NCBI GenBank assembly: GCA_003645385.1
Contig: QNEY01000047.1
Location: 1 to 9,520 of the forward strand
Direction: 5' to 3'
Origin: Gammaproteobacteria bacterium
Lineage (GTDB): Bacteria > Pseudomonadota > Gammaproteobacteria > Nitrosococcales > Methylophagaceae
DNA: 9,520 bases
Shown here: piece by piece, positions 5,643 to 9,520 of the stretch
Layout: the number at the start of each line of letters is the position of its first letter
How positions within the stretch are numbered: position 1 is the first letter of the stretch
Translations under genes and position numbers: made by a program
The notes under the pieces: generated by a model
Seen by the model: the letters and a program-made list of their open reading frames with translations, nothing else
The model's database searches: none
What the model was told of the DNA's origin: nothing

Positions 5643-7133
5643 ATGTTGTTATCAGCTAAACATGATTGGCTGGGTAATATTCGTGGCGATATTCTTGCTG
5701 GGATTGTTGTTGCATTGGCTTTGGTGCCAGAAGCAATTGCCTTTTCTATCATTGCCGGCGTTGATCCTAAAGTTGGTTTGTATGCCTCATTTGCCATTGC
5801 CGTGATGATTGCAGTTGTTGGTGGGCGAGCAGGGATGATTTCTGCTGCTACTGCAGCCACAGCATTATTAATGGTGACCTTGGTCAAGGATCACGGGCTA
5901 CAATATTTGTTGGCAGCCACTGTTGTTGCTGGGATCTTGCAAATTGTGGCGGGTTATCTCAATCTGCATAAGTTTATGAGTTTTATCTCGAAATCTGTCA
6001 TGACAGGATTTTTGAATGCCTTGGCAATATTAATATTTATGGCTCAACTTCCTGAACTGACAAATGTAACTTGGCATGTTTATGCCTTAACTGCTATGGG
6101 TTTAGGAATCATCTATCTGTTCCCTTATGTACCTAAGATAGGCCAACTTCTACCATCACCATTGGTTAATATTATTGTGGTGACCTTGGTTGTCTATTAT
6201 ATGGGTATTGATGTGCGTACTATCGGTGACATGGGTGAATTGCCAGATACATTGCCAATCTTCTTATGGCCAGACGTACCCTTAAATCTTGAAACATTAA
6301 GCATTGTATTGCCGTATTCAATTTCGATTGCCATTGTCGGTTTACTTGAGTCATTAATGACTGCCAATGTGATTGATGAACTAACTGATACTGAAAGTGA
6401 TAAAAAACGTGAATGTAAGGGCCAGGGTATTGCTAATATTGGTTCGGGATTAATTGGTGGCATGGCTGGTTGTGCAATGATTGGTCAGTCAATCATCAAT
6501 GTAAAATCAGGTGGCCGTGGCCGACTATCTACCCTTGTGGCCGGAACATTCTTATTGATTCTAGTGGTTTTTCTAAATGATATCCTATCAATAGTACCCA
6601 TGGCAGCATTGGTTGCTGTAATGATTATGGTTTCTATTGGTACCTTCAACTGGAATTCTCTTAAAGAGTTAAAAACTAATCCAACCAGTGCTTCGGCAGT
6701 TATGGTTGCAACAGTTATTGTGGTGGTGTGGACACATAATCTTGCCTTTGGTGTTTTCACTGGTATTTTGATTGGTTCATTATTTATGGCTCAACGTTTG
6801 AGCCAGTTTATGTATGTTGAATCTGCTTATGATGATGGGACTGATACCCGTACTTATCAAGTTGTGGGACAAGTCTTTTTCAATTCATCAGACAAATTTA
6901 TTGGTTTTTTTGATTTTAAAGAAGCCGTTGATAAAATAGTCATTGATGTTCATCGTGCTCATTTCTGGGATATTACTGGTGTGGCAGCATTAGATAAGGT
7001 TGTGATTAAGTTGCGTCGAGAGGGTGCAGATGTCAGTATTATCGGCTTGAATGAAGCCAGTGAAACCTTACTTGATAAATTTGCTGTGCATGACAAGCCT
7101 GAAGAAATTGAAAAAATCATGGGGGGACATTAA
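5643..7133 (+). CDS. SulP (SLC26) family inorganic anion transporter with C-terminal STAS domain
   Basis: SulP proteins move anions such as sulfate, bicarbonate or dicarboxylates across the inner membrane. The 496-residue product opens with the family signature (GDILAGIVVALALVPEAIAF, 15-34, then GVDPKVGLYASF, 39-50). Many hydrophobic segments reach to about residue 387, with further conserved blocks GMISAATAATALL (64-76) and ECKGQGIANIGSGLIGG (257-273). A compact STAS domain follows (about 404-486). Where anti-sigma antagonist STAS domains have a phosphorylatable Ser in a DSTG-type loop, this one has FWDITG (441-446), so phospho-switching at that site is unlikely. The substrate cannot be told from sequence; homologues are often labelled BicA-like, but function is untested here. 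AAGGA lies 8 nt before the ATG. The next gene, a universal stress protein, starts 2 nt after the stop codon, suggesting functional pairing. Confidence 0.92.
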   Translation: MLLSAKHDWLGNIRGDILAGIVVALALVPEAIAFSIIAGVDPKVGLYASFAIAVMIAVVGGRAGMISAATAATALLMVTLVKDHGLQYLLAATVVAGILQIVAGYLNLHKFMSFISKSVMTGFLNALAILIFMAQLPELTNVTWHVYALTAMGLGIIYLFPYVPKIGQLLPSPLVNIIVVTLVVYYMGIDVRTIGDMGELPDTLPIFLWPDVPLNLETLSIVLPYSISIAIVGLLESLMTANVIDELTDTESDKKRECKGQGIANIGSGLIGGMAGCAMIGQSIINVKSGGRGRLSTLVAGTFLLILVVFLNDILSIVPMAALVAVMIMVSIGTFNWNSLKELKTNPTSASAVMVATVIVVVWTHNLAFGVFTGILIGSLFMAQRLSQFMYVESAYDDGTDTRTYQVVGQVFFNSSDKFIGFFDFKEAVDKIVIDVHRAHFWDITGVAALDKVVIKLRREGADVSIIGLNEASETLLDKFAVHDKPEEIEKIMGGH

Positions 7134-7135
7134 TA

Positions 7136-8005
7136 ATGACTACTTCAACTAAATGCCTTCTCGCATGCATTGATGGTTCTGATCTTAGTAATGTGGTGAT
7201 TGAACATGCTATTTGGCTTGCAAAAAACAGCCAATCTCCGGTTAAATTCCTACATACTATAGAGCATTCACATCGAACTGAAAACGCTCATCATGAAGGT
7301 ACAATCACGCCTAATATGAAGGAACATTTACTCGATGAATTATCAGATGAAGAACGTTCTGAAAGTAAACAACTAATTGCTGAGGGCAAAGTGATTCTGA
7401 ACAATGCCCAGAAAATGGCTGAGCAAGCTGGTTTAACAGATATTATAGCTAAACAACGTCATGGTACATTGCCAGAAACACTAGCTGATTTGGAAGATGA
7501 AATCGCAATGGTGGTTTTAGGCTCTAAAGGCGAAGATCATGATGGCAATAGAAAGGGCTTGGGTTCGCAGTTGGAAGGTGCAATAAGAGCGATCCATTCC
7601 CCTGTCTTCATCGTTAAAAGTACAGCCTTTTCAGAACCTAAAAAATTGATGTTTGCCTATAATGGTAGCCCAACATCTAAAATAGCGTTGGAATTCATCA
7701 AACGAGGTACTTTTTGTACCCAGTCTTTAGAAGTTCATGTGGTTAGCGTTCAAAAAAATCTTGCTGATGCTGAGCAGTTGATTGAAGAGGCCAAAGCAGT
7801 GCTGGCTGAAGGAAATATCAACATAACAACAAAAGCACTTACCGGTGACACGATTGATGAACTTACCGCCTATCAACAACAAAATAATATCGACACCACT
7901 GCAATGGGTGCATTTAGCCATGGTAAAGTTCATGGTTTAATCTTTGGTAGTTTTACTACCAGAATGTTGTTGGAATGTTCAACTAACTTTTTATTAATTC
8001 GTTAA
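7136..8005 (+). CDS. Tandem-domain universal stress protein (UspA superfamily)
   Basis: The 289-residue cytoplasmic protein is a tandem of two Usp folds. Domain 1 (about 1-162) starts CLLACIDGSDLS and contains VVLGSKGED and GLGSQLEGAIRAIHSPVFIV (141-160). Domain 2 (about 169-289) starts KLMFAYNGSPTS and ends in GAFSHGKVHGLIFGSFT (258-274), the counterpart of the GAYGHSRxRxxxxGSxT ATP-binding loop, with Ser261 in place of the usual fourth-position Gly. Usp proteins bind ATP or AMP, or act as stress regulators; the ligand here is unknown. The gene sits 2 nt after sulP, with GGGGGGA (7121-7127) as ribosome binding site inside the end of sulP. It may sense energy or nucleotide state for the transporter; this is inference. 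Confidence 0.92.
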   Translation: MTTSTKCLLACIDGSDLSNVVIEHAIWLAKNSQSPVKFLHTIEHSHRTENAHHEGTITPNMKEHLLDELSDEERSESKQLIAEGKVILNNAQKMAEQAGLTDIIAKQRHGTLPETLADLEDEIAMVVLGSKGEDHDGNRKGLGSQLEGAIRAIHSPVFIVKSTAFSEPKKLMFAYNGSPTSKIALEFIKRGTFCTQSLEVHVVSVQKNLADAEQLIEEAKAVLAEGNINITTKALTGDTIDELTAYQQQNNIDTTAMGAFSHGKVHGLIFGSFTTRMLLECSTNFLLIR

Positions 8006-8019
8006 TACTGACCTCTGAT

Positions 8020-8550
8020 ATGATTGATCACTATAAACCACATAAATCTAATAATGAATATGAGTTTTCTGAAGAAAAAAGTAAATCTCAGGTTAAACGT
8101 GAATTACAGGCATTAAAAGATCTCGGCAAAGAATTATTGGCTTTACCAGTCAAGGATCTTGATCGATTAGACTTGTCAGAACGCTTGTATGAATCGCTTA
8201 TAAAAGCAGATGGTATGACTCACGGGGCATTAAAAAGACAAATCGGTTTTATTGGTGGTTTGATGGTCCATGAAGATTATGAGTCTATTAAAGAAAAAAT
8301 TGCCAAAATTACTCAAGCTCATAATGGTGAAGTAAAGGCTTTTCACCAGTTAGAACAGTGGCGTGACGAATTACTCGCTGATGATGATCAGGTTATGACT
8401 GTATTACGAAATCAGTTTGTAGATCTTGATATTCAACATATCAGACAGCTTGTTAGAAATGCTAATAAAGAATCTACTCAAAATAAACCACCAAAATCAG
8501 CCCGTTTGTTATTTAAATATTTACAAGGCTGTCAATCAGAGCAAGACTGA
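8020..8550 (+). CDS. darP: Ribosome-associated protein DarP (YjgA, DUF615)
   Basis: DarP (formerly YjgA) binds late precursors of the 50S ribosomal subunit and promotes their maturation. The 176-residue product aligns along its length with E. coli YjgA: SKSQVKRELQALKDLGKEL, then RQIGFIGGLM, and the hallmark C-terminus QLVRNANKE...NKPPKSARLLFKYL (about 144-168). It is strongly helical and charged. It starts 14 nt after the Usp stop codon without a clear Shine-Dalgarno sequence, so translation may depend on coupling to the upstream genes. A ribosome maturation factor sharing a message with sulP and usp is not an arrangement I recognise as standard. It ends 18 bp from the convergent kinase gene, with no visible terminator between them. 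Confidence 0.9.
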   Translation: MIDHYKPHKSNNEYEFSEEKSKSQVKRELQALKDLGKELLALPVKDLDRLDLSERLYESLIKADGMTHGALKRQIGFIGGLMVHEDYESIKEKIAKITQAHNGEVKAFHQLEQWRDELLADDDQVMTVLRNQFVDLDIQHIRQLVRNANKESTQNKPPKSARLLFKYLQGCQSEQD

Positions 8551-8568
8551 GTTCAGCAGTTGGATTAA

Positions 8569-9520
8569 TTATTGTTTGGGTAGTTGAATAATGAATTTTG
8601 CCCCACCAAGATGACTTCTTTCTAATCTGATTTCACCCTGATAGGCATCAATAATATCACTTGCGATGGCTAATCCAAGACCATGGCCTTCAATCTGAGT
8701 ATCCATACGTTTGCCACGTTTTATTATGTCATCCTGTGCCTGTGATGGAATGCCATTGCCATCATCTTCAATGTGAATGATGACATTCTTGTCTTTTGAT
8801 TGAACAAAAACACTGACTTGTTTATTGCAATACTTATAAGCATTTTCCAATAGGTTCCCTAATAATTCATACATATCACCTTCATCTGCATGAATAAATA
8901 TATCGTTATTAATTTCACATTGACGTTGTATATTCTTGGATTGATAAACTTTGTCGAGTGAAACCAGAATCTTATGGATAATTTCACCCAGTGAGATTGG
9001 GGCAAGTAAACTAGACTGGCCCTCAGTTGAAGCTCTTTGTAATTGATAGTCAACTAAAGCACTAATCCTGTCGAGTTGTTCTTGACTGGACTGTCTGAGT
9101 TCATTGATGTCTGAGCTGCTTTCAAGTTCTCCACGAAATACGGCTAATGGTGTTTTTAAACTATGAGCTAGATCCGCTAATGAATTTTTATAACGTTCGC
9201 GTCGTGATTCTTCATGACTTAATAAGGTATTAATGTTTTGGGTGAGCTGGTTTAACTCTTTCGGATAGTTTTGTGACAAACGATTTCGGTCACCACTTTC
9301 GATAGCATGTAAATCACTGGTAACATCGTGAAGTGGACGTAGTCCCCAGCGTAAGATCAGCCATTGTGCAATTAATAACATTAAGCCGGTACCACCGAGC
9401 CAATACCAGAGACTGCGTTGAAAATCAGCTTTTTGCTGGTCAATAGTATTAAGATCTTCGGCAATATTAATAGTATAGTTGAAGTCTTTACCCTGATCAT
9501 TTTCCCAGACAATGCCATAA
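8569..9520 (-). CDS. PhoQ-like two-component sensor histidine kinase, C-terminal part (N-terminus off right edge)
   Basis: The frame is open to the right edge, so the N-terminus and most of the sensor domain are missing. The visible 316 residues hold the end of a periplasmic region (about 1-36), a second membrane segment (about 37-58), a HAMP-like linker beginning LRPLHDV, and a dimerisation domain with phosphoacceptor His119 in LADLAHSLKTPLAV. The ATPase domain has NLLENAYKYC (N box), IEDDGNGIP (G1) and GHGLGLAIA (G2). The HSLKTPLAV, LDKVYQ and ENAYKYC blocks are close to E. coli PhoQ, whose partner PhoP responds to low Mg2+, acid or cationic peptides. The signal sensed here is unknown, as the acidic sensor patch is not in view. 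A response regulator would be expected just beyond the right edge. An internal Met at 9381 is not the true start, because reading continues upstream. Confidence 0.9.
   Translation of the reverse strand, partial: YGIVWENDQGKDFNYTINIAEDLNTIDQQKADFQRSLWYWLGGTGLMLLIAQWLILRWGLRPLHDVTSDLHAIESGDRNRLSQNYPKELNQLTQNINTLLSHEESRRERYKNSLADLAHSLKTPLAVFRGELESSSDINELRQSSQEQLDRISALVDYQLQRASTEGQSSLLAPISLGEIIHKILVSLDKVYQSKNIQRQCEINNDIFIHADEGDMYELLGNLLENAYKYCNKQVSVFVQSKDKNVIIHIEDDGNGIPSQAQDDIIKRGKRMDTQIEGHGLGLAIASDIIDAYQGEIRLERSHLGGAKFIIQLPKQ

Noticed and set aside
5603..5887. Minus-strand open frame, Ala/Thr/Ile-rich
   Set aside because: This is the mirror composition of the hydrophobic SulP membrane segments on the other strand.
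8551..8568. Bidirectional terminator between darP and the kinase gene
   Set aside because: The 18-bp gap has no inverted repeat. Any terminator would have to lie inside the coding ends, and I see none there.

Overview
The window is chromosomal sequence from a gammaproteobacterium with moderately AT-rich DNA. ZipA is a gammaproteobacterial division protein, and DarP (YjgA), a TrpD2/YbiB-like protein and a PhoQ-type sensor kinase point the same way. I cannot fix the genus; a free-living marine or methylotroph-like gammaproteobacterium would fit but is only a guess. Almost all of the sequence is coding. There are no tRNA or rRNA genes, insertion sequences, CRISPR arrays or phage genes.

Layout. 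(1) Positions 1-527, minus strand: queF (queuosine biosynthesis), then the first 40 codons of an FGGY-family sugar kinase that runs off the left edge. (2) A 60-bp divergent promoter region, 528-587, holding a symmetrical GATAAT/ATTATC inverted repeat. (3) Positions 588-4894, plus strand: zipA, ligA, a TrpD2/YbiB-like gene and a YjbQ-family gene. Each overlaps the next (17, 4 and 1 nt), so they almost certainly form one operon. (4) Positions 5012-5497: a single gene for an exported DUF4124-type protein with a coiled coil and a Pro/Arg-rich tail, with its own probable promoter. (5) Positions 5643-8550: a SulP anion transporter, a tandem universal stress protein and darP, spaced 2 and 14 nt apart, behind a consensus -10 box. 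(6) Positions 8569-9520, minus strand and convergent with darP: the C-terminal part of a PhoQ-like histidine kinase that enters from the right edge.

How the genes fit together. The zipA operon joins cell division (ZipA tethers FtsZ to the membrane) with replication and repair (the NAD+-dependent ligase and a nucleic-acid-binding TrpD2-like protein). The sulP operon pairs a membrane anion transporter with a cytoplasmic stress or nucleotide sensor.

I did not find an undescribed multi-gene system; this is mostly ordinary housekeeping sequence. The best lead is in LigA. The Asp of nucleotidyltransferase motif IV (E. coli Asp285) is read as Ala288, although every other catalytic and zinc-binding residue I checked is present. 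Next is the TrpD2-like gene translationally coupled to ligA, which lacks the PRPP-binding glycine motif of true TrpD enzymes.
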